Shown piece by piece: positions 1 to 11,677 of a stretch of 64,000 nucleotides of DNA. A model generated the notes under the pieces. The model searched no databases, was not told the DNA's origin, and saw only the letters and a list, made by a program, of their open reading frames with translations. Position 1 is the stretch's first letter, and each line of letters starts with the position of its first letter. Source of the DNA: Berghia stephanieae (Eukaryota > Mollusca > Gastropoda > Nudibranchia > Aeolidiidae); NCBI GenBank assembly GCA_034508935.3, contig CM067444.1, positions 23,373,867 through 23,437,866 on the forward strand, in the 5' to 3' direction. A program made the translations under genes and the position numbers.

Positions 1-69
1 GTCAGCACAACAATAGACTCATAAACGTTATTTGTTTTCAACATTTTATTTGTCTATTGTTGTGCTGAC
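1..69. repeat. Perfect 18-bp inverted repeat (hairpin)
   Basis: Bases 1-18 and 52-69 are exact reverse complements (gtcagcacaacaatagac and its complement), separated by a 33-base AT-rich loop. It could be the two ends of a very short MITE, a solo palindromic repeat, or the end of a longer hairpin cut by the window edge. It lies in an intron of the GH63-like gene or upstream of its visible exons. Confidence 0.8.
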
Positions 70-379
70 AAATGGTTTGTACCAAAACGTCCATTGTTTG
101 TTTTGTTCCCATCCGAAGCCTCTACGTTATCACTCTTTCGTTAGTATCTGGCTATAGACAGTGATGACTAGCCTAGGAGTCCAGAAATATCCGACTTGCA
201 ATGAGTTTGTATGTTTTATTGAAGGGAATGAATGTCGTTTCTTAGAATGCTAAATAGCAATAATTCAAAATTTGTGGCCAGTTTAGCTTTAATTTGGTTT
301 TTAGTATCAACATAATACCGTTTTGGGACGATGGGTCACATTTATTCATTCTAATTTTATTTATTATTTATTTTCATAG

Positions 380-1745
380 GTTCCATTATTTTCCACACTG
401 ATGTTGTCAGAGAGAGAAGCCAAGAAGCATCCAGAATTTTACCGGCGCACGAAATGGTTCTTGAAGAATAAGAAAGGGATGGAGTGGAAAACACAGGTAA
501 ACTTGAGCTTGAGCTTTTATATAGCGCAATATCCACTAAACATGCTCAAAATGCTTTACAAGGGGTCCCTGGCCCACAGCAACACGTAACATGTAGAACG
601 AAACATGGCGCCTGTTAGGCGATATTACAATTTTTTTTTCCAACAGAGACACCGCTGTTAACAGCCAGGTACTCATTTTACACCTGAGTATGGTGAGAGA
701 ATGTGAGTAAAGAGCCGTTTCCAATGACTCAATTATGCGCCGAGCGAGGTTCAAACTTGTAGTAGCTACAACCTGACTTGACTAACGTTTGACGAGAAAC
801 CCTTATTATCATCATTAAGTAAAGTAAAGTACAAATTGACTATAACAGCTTTTTTTTTTTTTTTTTTAAAAAAAGAACAAAATACTAAACACGAAACATT
901 TCAGGTCCAAAATCCTTCCTCAGCCACTAACAAAAACAGTCCTAAAGGTAATTGCACCACTGTTTGACTGGGGTTTTTTTTTAAATTACCTTTTTGATTG
1001 TTTTTGTTGTTGGCTGAAGAAGGGTAATGGGCCCGAAAAGTTATGTGTTTTGCATTTTTTCTTTTCTTTTCTACTTAAAAAAAATAATTTATTTTAACAA
1101 GCTGTTACACTCTTTTTTACATTACCTTTATTATGTTCCACAGTTTCTAATGATTGACTATCACATTATCATTATTCTGTTCCTCTCCCTAAATAGTAAT
1201 GTGTAATGATATCAAGTTTACAATTTGTGACGAAAGATTATAAATCGTTAAATTTCATTAAAAATGTGATTCTTTCAACAAAAAAAAAGAAGTATCATTT
1301 AAATGTTTTTGATTATGTCTTTTTATTCAAAGATGACGAAATCGGAATTGATTGAGGGGTAGAATAAAAGATTTCTTGACACTCTTGAATTTTGGAATCC
1401 GAACTTTGTTCCCAACGCACACGCACACTCGCAAGCTCGTGTAGCATTTAGGAACACGTCCGGAATTCCAAAAGGCAGAGTGTAAGAATTGTATATTATT
1501 ACATGTTGTGTCATTTATTAATCTTGTTGGCGGATAAGCATCGTTCTGTAGGACCATTAACTCGTGTCAACACCATCAATAGACAGAAAGAGTAGGTTGA
1601 AATTGTAATAATTTAAAATAACGCTTTTAAAAAGATTTCTTCAACATTTATTATACCATATTGTAGGAAAAATTCTTGTCTATGGATTTATTTTAAAATT
1701 AATTAAATTATTTATATATTTGTTTATGTATTTATGCATTTATTT

Positions 1746-1805
<60 letters not shown>

Positions 1806-2125
1806 TCTATTCATATTTTTTTTTTACTTTGAAAATTTAAGCTCGTATATAAAGTGAAATGTAACGAAAATGGCAAAGAAATCATCAAATTGGAAGAGAC
1901 GGACGTAATGATGCTAAGTTTGGTAACCAAGGAAAGGCTGATCAGCGTCATGAAATACATTCTGGACGAAGACGAGTTTTTATCACCATACGGCATTCGT
2001 TCTCTTTCCAAGGTAACATGCATAGTTCAGTTTATCGGTTTATTGGCATTGAAGTTGAGTGATATTGGAACAAAATTATATTTAAAAACGTATTATACTA
2101 CTACTACTCGTAGTAATAATAAATG

Positions 2126-2196
<71 letters not shown>

Positions 2197-2204
2197 TAAT
2201 AATA

Positions 2205-2284
<80 letters not shown>

Positions 2285-3152
2285 TAATAATAAAAAAAAT
2301 AATAAGAAGAAGAAGAAAAGAAGAAGAGAAGAAGAGAAGAGAAGAAGAAGAAGAAGAAGAAGAGAAGAAGAAGAAGAGAAGAAGAAGAAGAAGAAGAGAA
2401 GAAGAGAAGAAGAAGAAGAATATTTACATTGTGACATCCAATCAAAAAATCATATAGTGGCACTATTTTTACGTATAATGAGAATGATCATGTGATAGAT
2501 ACGCGATGCGTGGTGCGTAATACATATGATCTGCTAAACCTCTCGAATATCAAAATTTAAGCGTATTTCAATTTAAGTATTCCGAGTGTATGGGATTGTC
2601 ACAAAACTGTAAGAAGTCATGGTGAGCCTGTTGCTAAAACTGAACTTATACGATTTAAATGAGAATAAATAAATGCCTTAACCGAGGGTTTCTTAAACGT
2701 AAAAAGAACTAGCCCTTAACACTCTCTTCATCGACACTATGCAAGATTTTTCTGAAATGTCATACCGACCCAACACACAAATTGCATTTTAAAACTCAAA
2801 TTCTGTTCAGAAAAACAAACTGCTTTTACAACACATTAAGATTTTTATGGATCTGACAAAGGTTTTCTTCAAAGTTGGTGATGTACAAAACAAATCTGAA
2901 AAATAAAATGTCGTTTGCATCCTAACGAATGTGACGATTTCCTTACAGTTAGTAATGACAGGGTTAAATTTCCTTTCTCTGATCATTTTCACTTTAAACT
3001 TTGTTTAGCCCATTTAATTCATCTGACACCAGCTATACCAATTTTACGAGAGAAGAATTTTTAATGACCAAAACACACTTGCTCCTAAACGCGCGCACAT
3101 ATACACTTCCATACACACACAAAAATATGGACTGCACGTTGATATGTATGAA

Positions 3153-3229
<77 letters not shown>

Positions 3230-4893
3230 CTCTAGTTTGTATACGGTAATGCCAATGCGTTTTCCTTTTGTAAAGTTTCATCCACGTTTGATTGAAGGCT
3301 GTCAGCCATTGGATTTATCCAAATGTTTATTTCTGAGAGAGATATTGCCCTTAGAACAACGACAGACCCATAATCTCCTCATCCAACACAATGAACATAT
3401 TATATACATGTATGTACCTCTGGTTTTTATTTCTACATTATTCTATCTCTTTTCCTTAATTTTCCTACTATATTATTTCAGTTCCACGAGAAACACCCGT
3501 TCCAGTTTGATGCCAATGGTCAGACGTACCACGTGAGGTACGAACCAGGGGAATCACACTCTACCATGTTTGGTGGGAACAGCAACTGGCGAGGGCCAAT
3601 ATGGCTGCCAAGTATGTTATCATCATCACCATCGTCGTCGTGGTCATCGCCATCATTGATTATCATTAAAATGGACCATCGTCTCCTCCTCCACCCCTCC
3701 CTCGTCTTCTTCTTCGTCTTCTTGCTTCTTCTTCTTCTTCTTCTTCTTCTTCTTCTTCTCTTCTTCTTCTTCTTCTTCGCAATCATCATCATCTTCATTA
3801 TCATTAAAACTTCCCCACCACCACCAACACCACCTTTATCATCATCATGATTTTCTTCATTATAATCAAAATGATAAGTTTTGATATTCCTTCAAGGAAA
3901 TTCAAACAATCCTCCACATTAATCCTAATCCTATTCGCAGTGAATTACATGGTGATTGAAAACCTAGAGCGCTACGACAGCTTCTTTGGGGAATCACTGA
4001 AGGTGGAGTGTCCCACTAGGTCAGGAAACTGGATGCGTCTTGGTGATGTGGCCAAGGAACTCTCTGGACGTCTGGCAAAGCTGGTCATGCCTGGACCTGA
4101 TGGACACAGACCTTGCCATGGTGAGAAATATTCTTCTTCTTCTTCTTCTTCTTCTTCTTCTCTTCTTCTTCTTCTTCTTCTTCTTCTTCTTCTTCTTCTT
4201 CTTCTTCTTCTTCTTCTTCTTCTTCTTCTTCTTCTTCTTCTTCTTCTTTCTTCTTGTTCTTCTTCTTCTTCTTCTTCTTCTTCTGTAGTCCTTCAGAGCC
4301 ATTAGGCTCATGGAACCTAAGTTTCTCCTTAGTTCTGTAGTTGTTGTAGTCATTCAGAGCCATCGGCCCCTTGGAAATAGCAATTGCTTGCTACTCTTTG
4401 GATAGGACGATTGTATATCGCAAATTACTCTCCACCAGATCTAACAGACCCAGTTACCCAATCACTGCTGGATGGACAAGGGGTGGGGAGAAAGGGAAAG
4501 AAAAAATATCGACCTCGTCCAGGATCGATCTCGGCTCCTTTGTGTGTAAAGCAAGTGCTTTACCAACTGAGTTATTGTAACCCTTGTGAAGTACTATTAC
4601 AATACAATTTATTATGAAGAGTAAATTGTATGAAACAATAAGACAATAAAAAGCTTTTTGCTTTTGCTTTACATTCTATCCTGGGCTACGCTTTGTTCAG
4701 GGGTGGTTGGTCACATTGTATTTAAGGCGGCACAAATCCGAAATACAGAATCAAATTTTATTGGTCTAGTTAATTTAACTTAATTTGACCTACTTTGTAT
4801 GTGTGTGTGTGTGTGTATGTGTGTATGTGGTGTGTGTGTGTGTGGAGGGCGGTATTGCAATTGTTTGCATATATGTGCGTGTATTTGTGTGTG

Positions 4894-4926
<33 letters not shown>

Positions 4927-7900
4927 TAGAATATTAACGAGACGTACTCACAAAAGAGCATCAATTATCTTGGACAAAACTTGTCTGGTAACTTTCACCT
5001 GTTCATTATAACGACTCACAGACGCAGCATGTCCTGTTTCCAACTGATTTCTTATATCTACAACGTTGAAAAGTTTATATTTAACAGCATCTGTGACATG
5101 GCTATTTGATTCAGAATGTTTCTTCAGTGCCTGAGAGATGTGCGCAATATCACTGAATCCTCCTGTTGTCCGTTATAGCATACATCACCAAAAATCAAGC
5201 AATAAAAACAATGAAGCGTTTTACGGCTTTCACTGGCAGTAAGCCATTCAACATTTTAAAAATAATCATTATTCAATCGGCGCTGTCTCCTCGGAGTGTT
5301 AGAAACTAAGTTAAAATTCACTGGTTTGTGTGGACCTAAATCTTTCACCACTATTTTATCTTGGGGGGATAAGTGTCGGAATTGATTATCAATTAAAAAA
5401 TCAACATGATTCATGATTGGTTACAAATTACAGAAATAACTTTTTAAAATAAAATGATTCAAGATAAAAACAGGTAGGTCTCATAAACAATGACAATAGC
5501 GATAATACTTTTCTCTGAATACTATCGACTAACGGTATGACAGACAACTTTAGAATAATAGAATTTAAAAATCCACATTTAATTCCAAACGCAAAGCACT
5601 TGTTAACTTCACACACAATCAGCGACATCTTTATAATTATACTATTATTAGACAATGCACACAATACAAGTTGAGTAGGGATCGTTGGGAATGTGCGGGG
5701 ATGAAGGACTCCGTGGGGTCAGGGATTTTTATTTATAGTACCATGGGGCTCTTCTCGGTGCATACTTTGTTTACTGTTCTTTTTTATATTTAATATATAT
5801 TTAAGCAAACCAAACAATGATAAAATATATATTTATTGCCATTCTCTTCATCCGTATATCTAAGTGAAGCAAAGCCTCTTCTTTCAGTGATAAAACTGAT
5901 ATGGTTTTAATTTATCCCAAGTAGGACCTCAGGGCGTGCATCGCTAGATTGGCCGTCTTGGCCTAATTATTTTAGCAGTGAAAGACAATAGTTAGTTGGG
6001 GAGGGAGGGTGGAGGGAGATTGGGGAGTAGTAACTAACTTTCTTCAAGGTACAACGGAGTATAGGATAAGGACAGGACGGCCAAACGAAGACTGGCTCAT
6101 ATAAACAAAAAAAACTTCCCCACCACACCACACCCTCCGCTCATTGTCACCCCGCGCAGGCAACGGGGGAAAGATGAAACGTGCCGATTTGACGCTACCT
6201 TCGCGGAGCGACGCACGAGTCATCAAATATTAAATTCAAAACAAAAAGCAGTATGTGCTAAATTTTTAATTTTATCAAAATTGTAAAATTGAAGTTTTTT
6301 GTTTGGTTGACATGCTAATCTACGGAAAATATAGGGCGGCACAAAACAACTTCGCTCTATTGACCGACCGCCAGTGGCTTTGTTCCCCACCCCCCCCCCC
6401 CCCCCCCCCCAACCCTCATCATAGAGTTAGGTGTTGTATAAAGGTAGGTATTTATTTATTTGTTTACTTTGAAAGTTGGACACAACTAAGGACAGAATCG
6501 GTGATAAACGTATTTGATGTGTTCATTATTTCATTTTAGGTGGGGACCATCGTTATGCAACAGACCCCAATTGGAAAGACCTGGTTCTTTTCTACGAATA
6601 CTTCAACGGTGATACGGGAACAGGATGTGGAGCGAGGTAATGGAATTCAAATTGTACACAATGGACAATGTATAGATAGTATGAAGATGACGTCACTCAG
6701 GTCTTTGTTATTGCTTTTTGCCATCGGCATTTATGAGTAATTCTCACTAAACTGTATACTACAAACGTTCAAGGTTACACATAACTTTGTGTGTTGGTCC
6801 GTTATACTCCCGGATGACAATTTTGTGAGCTTCTTAGCCAAGCGCATACTATCTATTGCGTTCCACGAACATATGAACGGCTAAACATAGCCACTTTGGT
6901 TCACTTTGGTGTAAACAATGTGCTGACAAACTTGTTGTGTTTACAACACAAATAACCCAACTATGATTAAGCGTTCATGTGATATTTTCGTGATACGTGT
7001 AATAAGCTGAACATATTGTGCATCCATTGATGATATACATTTAGGTAAACTACGCACAACATCCGCCAGCCAGATTAAACATACCAAAACACAAAACTAT
7101 TTGTAACCCTTTAACTTTTATAGTTTGGTTGATTATCATTTAGTGAGACTTAATCACCCATTAGGTTGTCTAAAAATAATAACAAAGAGCTGAATGAAGT
7201 CATCTTCGTTCCTTCTATAACTCTTGAATATAGTTGTTCTTGGCAGTGGTCAAGTATAAAATAGAGGGGATGGGAAGGTTGACAATCATTGACATTTGGT
7301 TATTTGATTTGATTGCTTATGAGCAATACTCGATTCCGTCCAACACAATATCGATTTTTTTTTTCTTTGGGGGGGGGGGGGGGGGGGGGGGTTGTTTGTT
7401 TTTTTCTTGCGGGGTGTTTTTTTGTCTTTTGATGGGGGTTTTTTTCGCTGTTGTTTGGGGTTTTTGTGGGGGTTTGTTTTTTTCTTTTGATACAATAGTA
7501 TTTAAGATCAAGTTCAAAAGGTTGTCAGAACAATTCAGGAACATTTTAGCTCGTATTAGTTCCAGGCGACGTGCTCATATTTACAGGTCTGCTAACCGAA
7601 CATAATTATGGACTTGATTTCACTTTGGTTAATGGACATTATTTTGCGTTAGTTTTGGAGTATTCCCTTTACAAAAAATGAGCCCGTAACAATACAGATC
7701 AGATCTGAAAAGAAGTACATGTTGGTATGAGGTGAGAGTGAGAGTAAAGATATAATAAGGATTTTTTTAAAGTATCTTGCTTCGTGTCTTCTAGTTCTAG
7801 GAAAAACCAAACTTTTATTAAATCAATATAAAAATCCATTTAGTTATAGTGTCTTTCAAATTGAGCTTTTATATAGAGCAATATCCACTAAACGTGCTCA

Positions 7901-8775
7901 AAGCGCTTTGCAAGGGGTCCCTGGTCAACAAAAACATTTAACATGTAGATGGGACATGACGATTGTCAGGCGATATTAAAACTTTTTTTTTTTGGGGGGG
8001 GGGGGGGGGGGACAAAGACAACACTATTAACGGCCAGGTACTCATTTTTACAGCTGAGTATGGTGCGAGAATGTGAGTAAAAAGCCTTTTTCAAGGACTC
8101 AACTATGCTCCGAGCGAGGGTCGAAATCAGTAACTAAACATGCTCAAAGCACTTTACAAGGGGTTCCTGGCCAACAGCAACATTTAACATGTAGACCGGA
8201 CATGACGCTTGTTAGGCGATATTAATTTTTATTGGACAGAGACAACACTGTTAACGGCTAGGTACTCATTTTTACACCTGAGTATGGCGCGAGAATGTGA
8301 GTAAAGAGCCTTTTCCTAGGACTCAACTATGCGCCGAGTGAAGGTCGAACTCGGAACCTTCCGATAACGAAAGCGAGTTTCATATCACAAGACCACATAG
8401 CCGCACAAATCTTTAATGACTTCTGATGATTTATCTCATCTTATGAGAATCTCACTAGATTAAATAAAACATCCTATTTTTTGTAAGATATACATTTGTT
8501 ACATCAGAATTCTCATGACATAATATAATCTCCCTTCATCTGCCATTATTGTTAAATGTCATATGATTGTTATTCAATAATTCTTATTAACAGATATTTT
8601 TCTTTTCTGTATGCATACCCACGTTTTTGTGCATGTATGTGTTTCATTGTGAGGGCATGTGTGTGTGCGCGCTTGTATAAATGGGTGCGTGTACAAAAAT
8701 GTTTATACAGATGTTTTACAATTTTGTGCGCCAAGAGCTGTTTTGTCAACGGGATTGGGCGCCATACAAATAAAC

Positions 8776-8810
<35 letters not shown>

Positions 8811-8896
8811 TACTACTATTACTATTATTATTATTATTATTACTATTATATTATTATTATTATTATTATTATTATATTATTATTATTATTATTATA

Positions 8897-8927
<31 letters not shown>

Positions 8928-9103
8928 TATTATTATTTTTATTATTACTATTATTATTATCATTATTATATGTGGATTGTTTATTTCTTCATTCCAGTCA
9001 CCAGACAGGGTGGTCAGCCCTTCTAGTCAATTTCTTCCGATGTGCCAATGGACATCCTCTCATAGTTGACCATTCCAACGCCGACGTCCGAGTCCAACCA
9101 TGA
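380..9103 (+). CDS. GH63-like glycosidase (YMR196W/MGH1-like), 3' six exons, 5' end outside window
   Basis: Six phase-consistent exons: 380-496, 1842-2012, 3482-3611, 3941-4120, 6540-6636 and 8998-9103, the last ending at TGA 9101-9103. Together they encode about 266 residues, the C-terminal part of the (alpha/alpha)6 barrel of the glycoside hydrolase family 63/MGH1 group; the yeast relative YMR196W is about 1,090 residues. Supporting motifs in order: [16 protein letters not shown] (exon 2), [13 protein letters not shown] (exons 3-4), [10 protein letters not shown] (exon 4), and [18 protein letters not shown] followed by [12 protein letters not shown] across exons 5-6. The Glu of [10 protein letters not shown] sits where GH63 enzymes keep the catalytic base, so an active enzyme is likely; substrate is unknown. 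No signal peptide can be judged because the N-terminus is missing. The second exon's acceptor at 1840-1841 is chosen because it preserves frame. AATAAA lies at 9382-9387. Confidence 0.88.
508..757 (-). mobile_element. tRNA-derived SINE (family 1), head-truncated
   Basis: Reverse-oriented copy of SINE family 1. The 3' tail (gagcttttatatagcgcaat on the plus strand) and body are present, but most of the tRNA head is missing. It begins about 11 bases after the splice donor of the exon ending at 496. The same family recurs at 7861-8122, 8127-8405, 9602-9929, 53955-54268, 55140-55445 and 55468-55795. Confidence 0.85.
838..1090. mobile_element. Foldback/MITE-like element (family F)
   Basis: Two arms in inverted orientation: aaatactaaacacgaaac... 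with cctcagccactaacaaaaac on the left, and gtttttgttgttggctgaag with aagggtaatgggcccgaaaa on the right, around a short AT-rich centre. The same arms occur at 14512-14839 and 22432-22720, and in part at 9486-9600 and 10240-10370. Confidence 0.7.
1739..1815. repeat. (ATTT)n microsatellite
   Basis: A long run of tetranucleotide ATTT units just upstream of GH63-like exon 2. The polypyrimidine tract before the acceptor starts within 20 bases of it. Confidence 0.9.
2098..2421. repeat. Compound (TAA)n then (GAA)n microsatellite
   Basis: About 190 bases of TAA repeats run directly into about 115 bases of GAA/GAGAA repeats. The pure Tyr/Ile/Leu/Phe/Ser open frames that cross it are artefacts of the repeat. 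Confidence 0.95.
3151..3230. repeat. (AG)n microsatellite
   Basis: About 80 bases of almost pure AG dinucleotides in the intron before GH63-like exon 3. Confidence 0.95.
3700..3780. repeat. (TTC)n microsatellite
   Basis: CTT/TTC repeats preceded and followed by imperfect ATC-rich trinucleotide tracts, within the 329-base intron between GH63-like exons 3 and 4. Confidence 0.93.
4130..4285. repeat. (TTC)n microsatellite, 10 bases after a splice donor
   Basis: About 155 bases of TTC repeats start just downstream of the donor at 4121, and end where a SINE family 2 copy begins. The position suggests the repeat grew from the element's tail. Confidence 0.95.
4286..4586 (-). mobile_element. tRNA-derived SINE (family 2)
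   Basis: Read on the minus strand, the head has an A-box-like ataactcagttggtaaagc and a B-box-like region with gatcgatcc, typical of a tRNA-derived polymerase III promoter. The 3' side runs into the TTC microsatellite. The motif tctttggataggacg and the head recur at 10045-10206 and 55876-56010. Confidence 0.75.
4797..4926. repeat. (GT)n microsatellite
   Basis: Interrupted TG/GT dinucleotide tract. Confidence 0.93.
4927..6539. other. Intron of the GH63-like gene, mostly unassigned
   Basis: No coding exon seen. There is a purine-rich patch around 5996-6035, a short GC-richer stretch at 6110-6210 that resembles no element I know, and a C homopolymer at 6389-6410. Confidence 0.6.
7370..7480. 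repeat. G homopolymer and G/T-rich tract
   Basis: A run of about 20 G followed by about 100 bases of only G and T with few exceptions, inside the intron between GH63-like exons 5 and 6. Confidence 0.9.
7583..7708. mobile_element. MITE with GCAGGTCTGA-type ends
   Basis: Starts acaggtctgctaacc and ends near cagatcagatctg, with an interior containing attatggacttg, ggacattattttgcg and gagcccgtaac. It shares this layout with 24209-24336 and 45402-45523, and a half copy lies at 11291-11378. Confidence 0.65.
7861..8405 (-). mobile_element. Two SINE family 1 copies in tandem
   Basis: The first copy (7861-8122) lacks the tRNA head and carries a T8G18 tract. The second (8127-8405) is complete, ending on the plus strand with accacatagccgcacaa, the complement of the tRNA-like 5' end. 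Both lie in the same orientation, so the pair could be a tandem insertion or a local duplication with head loss. Confidence 0.85.
8777..8972. repeat. (TTA)n microsatellite next to last GH63-like exon
   Basis: About 195 bases of ATT/ACT repeats ending about 25 bases before the acceptor of exon 8998-9103. Confidence 0.95.
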
Positions 9104-9485
9104 GGAGTCAATCAATACACACAGTGCCCCCCCCCCCCCCCCCATCCTTACCCACCCCACCGCATCGTGTTTAACAAATAATTGCAACACATTCGCAATA
9201 TTCTTATAATGTTTAACTCACTCAATCCTAGAGATTTTTCTTACTTTTCAAAATTGGAAAAAATGTAAGAAAAATGAGCATGTGCCTAGATAGTTCCATT
9301 CAACTACATACCATTAATGTGTAAAAACTTTAAAAAACATTAGCTTTGATACTAGACCTATAATTTGTCTCAGAAAAATGTAATAAATTATAGGCATGGG
9401 GTAAAAGTAACCCCCGGGTAAACCACGGATATAGTCGACGTTAGGGTTGAGTGAGTTAAAGCTTTTCAATTGGAAATTGAACACT
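9104..9485. other. 3' flank of the GH63-like gene
   Basis: Contains a C homopolymer at 9128-9144 and a possible polyadenylation signal AATAAA at 9382-9387. No other gene seen. Confidence 0.5.
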
Positions 9486-9990
9486 GAACTGCTAGAAGCT
9501 GTAAAGTGTAAAAGTATTGAGTAAAAAATTTATATAACAGCTTCAATTTTTTTAAAAACAACAAAAAAACTTAATATGGGATGTTTTGGGCTCAAAATCG
9601 TGCAGCTATGTGGTCTAGTGGTATGACACTCGCTTTTGGATCGGAAGGTCCTGGGTTCGAGCCTCGTTCGGCGCATAGTTGAGTCCTTGAAAAGGGCTCT
9701 TTACTCACACTCTGCACTCTCACCGTACTCAGGTGTAAAATAAGTACCTGGCCATTAATAGCATTGTTTCTGTCGGGAAAAAAATTGCAATATCACCTAA
9801 CTGATCATGCCCCGTTATACATGTTACGTGTTGCTGTTGGTCAGGGACCCTACACCTTGTAAGCGCTTTAAGCACGTTTAGTGGATATTGCGCTATATAA
9901 AAGCTCAAGTATTATTAAAGCTCAAGTTTAAAATCGTCTTTCAACAACAAAAACAGTTAAAATTATGGTAATGCTTCACCTAAAATTCAA
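9486..9990. mobile_element. Foldback element (family F) split by a SINE
   Basis: The left part 9486-9601 has gctagaagctgtaaagtg and gggctcaaaatcgt. The arm resumes after 9937 with ctttcaacaacaaaaacag, the continuation seen in uninterrupted copies at 14512 and 22432. The SINE at 9602-9929 sits exactly in the gap, flanked by an 8-base duplication. Confidence 0.75.
9602..9929 (+). mobile_element. Complete tRNA-derived SINE (family 1) with 8-bp TSD
   Basis: The head resembles tRNA-Pro: tggtctagtggtatgac (A box), a cgcttttgga anticodon-arm remnant and ggttcgagcc (B box). The body follows, and the tail tgcgctatataaaagctc ends with attatt. The direct repeat aaaatcgt flanks it at 9594-9601 and 9930-9937. 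It is non-autonomous and would depend on a LINE partner that is not in this window. Confidence 0.88.
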
Positions 9991-10044
9991 ATATAGATGG
10001 GAGAAAAAAACTTTTCACCATCGCTTATCACCACTAGACGTGCA

Positions 10045-10206
10045 GAGATCTTTAATCACGTCCAACTGGATTTATGCAAAGTACTTTCCATCAGATCTAA
10101 CAGACCTAACTACTCAATCACTGGAAAAATCTTGACTACACCCGGAATCGATCTCTGTCACTTTGTGTGTGAAGCGAGTTCTCTATCAACTGAGATACCG
10201 TGAACT
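10045..10206 (-). mobile_element. SINE family 2 fragment
   Basis: Shares ccatcagatctaacagacc, gaatcgatctctg and ctatcaactgagat with the copy at 4286-4586. It is shortened on its 3' side. Confidence 0.7.
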
Positions 10207-10239
10207 CTTATAATAATATGTGATTTATTACCACTTTAA

Positions 10240-10370
10240 TTGTATAATTGTTGTTGGCTGAGGGAGGCATGAGTGTATTGTGTCCAAAATGTTTTTAAAG
10301 TGTATAATGGATTTTTTTTTTTTTTTTTTTTTTTTTTATTTTTTTTTTTTTAAAAGAGCTGTTAGATATA
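10240..10370. mobile_element. Foldback family F arm fragment with poly-T
   Basis: gttgttggctgagggagg and tgtccaaaatg match the arm of family F, followed by a T-rich run at 10311-10351. Confidence 0.55.
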
Positions 10371-10372
10371 CT

Positions 10373-11290
10373 TATCTTTGTTCAATACTTGCTACAGACA
10401 GAAATTATGACATTTGAATTATGGTGGCATTGAGTATCTATAAACAAAACCTTTTTATTTGTTTTTTTGTTGTTGTTTTTTTTTGGTTGGTTATTTTCAA
10501 CAATTTAATGTCTTGCAAACGTTCAGGACACAGTCATATTCAAGGGTGTTGGTTGTTTTCATTCATAACAATTACGAGTTCAAAAGTCATATCCAGCTGG
10601 ATATGTCCATTTGTCTATTAGTATTAGGCCAGTGTTACGGCCCCTTGGTTGTTAAATAAAAAGTACTTAAGGATATACTTGAATACTTTCAGTTAACAAG
10701 TGGCAAATGATTTATACGTTTTTTTGTTGGTTTTTTTCCCCGGAATGTTGTGATCCAATTACCCCCTTTATTCCGAGTGTTTTGTTTTGTGTGGGAATTG
10801 AGTTGAATTAATAGATATTTGCATTTACTATTATTGTTATTTTATGAGTGATGATGAGTCGATATATGAAAAAAGAATCTGTGGTTCCATAGCAAAATTG
10901 TGTCCTCATTGAAATAGGAGAGAAAAGACGGTTTTGTTTGATAAATAACCAAATAAATATAATATTTTGTAAAGTTCTTATTGCTTTCAAAATTTGATAT
11001 TATTATTATAGCAAAAACTTTCCAGTCACGACAATGCTATATTTGTTTATTGTTTACATCCATGACAATTAGAGGACAAATGTCATATCCGTCTGGACTG
11101 GGTCATAGGCCTATCAAGCCTGTGTTAAAGCCAGCTCGTGGTTTGTCTAAATATTATGGGCAAGTTTTTATACGAGTTTAGGAATGTTATGACTCAGTTA
11201 CCATTCATTTTTTTTTCCAGTTTTAGTGTTTTGTTTTTTTCGAGTGGAAATCAATTACAAAAATAGATATTTGGTGATGTGTACTTATAT
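10373..11290. other. Intergenic, nothing coding seen
   Basis: AT-rich sequence. The segment around 10499-10640 (caattacgagttcaaaagtc, catatccagctggatatg) resembles 11040-11110 (ccatgacaattagaggac, catatccgtctggac), suggesting an old local duplication. Confidence 0.4.
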
Positions 11291-11378
11291 GCAGGCCTGA
11301 TTACCCAAATTGTTATGGGCTAACCTTTGTAATGGAAATACTCTAAACCCAACGAAAAATATTGTCCATAACAATTTT
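11291..11378. mobile_element. Half MITE, GCAGGTCTGA family
   Basis: gcaggcctgattacccaa, gttatgggctaacc, gtaatggaaatactct and attgtccataaca correspond to the inner part of the copy at 24209-24336 in the opposite orientation. Confidence 0.55.
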
Positions 11379-11640
11379 TTAAAATCAACCTAAAATTGGT
11401 TCGGTCATCAGACCTACCACTAAGCATACGTCGGCATTTGGATATTTACAGATATGATGGTTTGTTTTATGAGCTACACGAAAATATAATTTTTGGGGTT
11501 CTCTCACTGCCTCATGTTGACTTAAATTTCACTGGCCTCTTTGTTAATCCAAACAGCGTGGTGAAAAACATAACCCCATTCCTCACTTATATATTCAAAA
11601 TTTTACGTATTAGTAGTAGGCAATATTTTGTTGGTCTTGC

Positions 11641-11643
<3 letters not shown>

Positions 11644-11675
<32 letters not shown>
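11644..11675. repeat. (GT)n microsatellite
   Basis: Short pure GT tract. Confidence 0.9.

Positions 11676-11677
<2 letters not shown>

Noticed and set aside
2093-2463. Long open frames rich in Tyr/Ile/Leu/Phe/Ser
   Set aside because: They are translations of TAA and GAA microsatellites; no gene signal.
3847-4363. Poly-Leu, poly-Phe, poly-Lys and poly-Glu frames on both strands
   Set aside because: Caused by the TTC microsatellite; only 3941-4120 in this span is coding (GH63-like exon 4).
8556-9069. 156- and 136-codon frames on the plus strand
   Set aside because: Driven by the TTA repeat; the true exon 8998-9103 uses the frame giving [11 protein letters not shown].
9602-9675. Functional tRNA gene
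   Set aside because: A and B boxes are present, but the acceptor stem does not pair and the sequence continues into a SINE body; the same holds for the other SINE heads.
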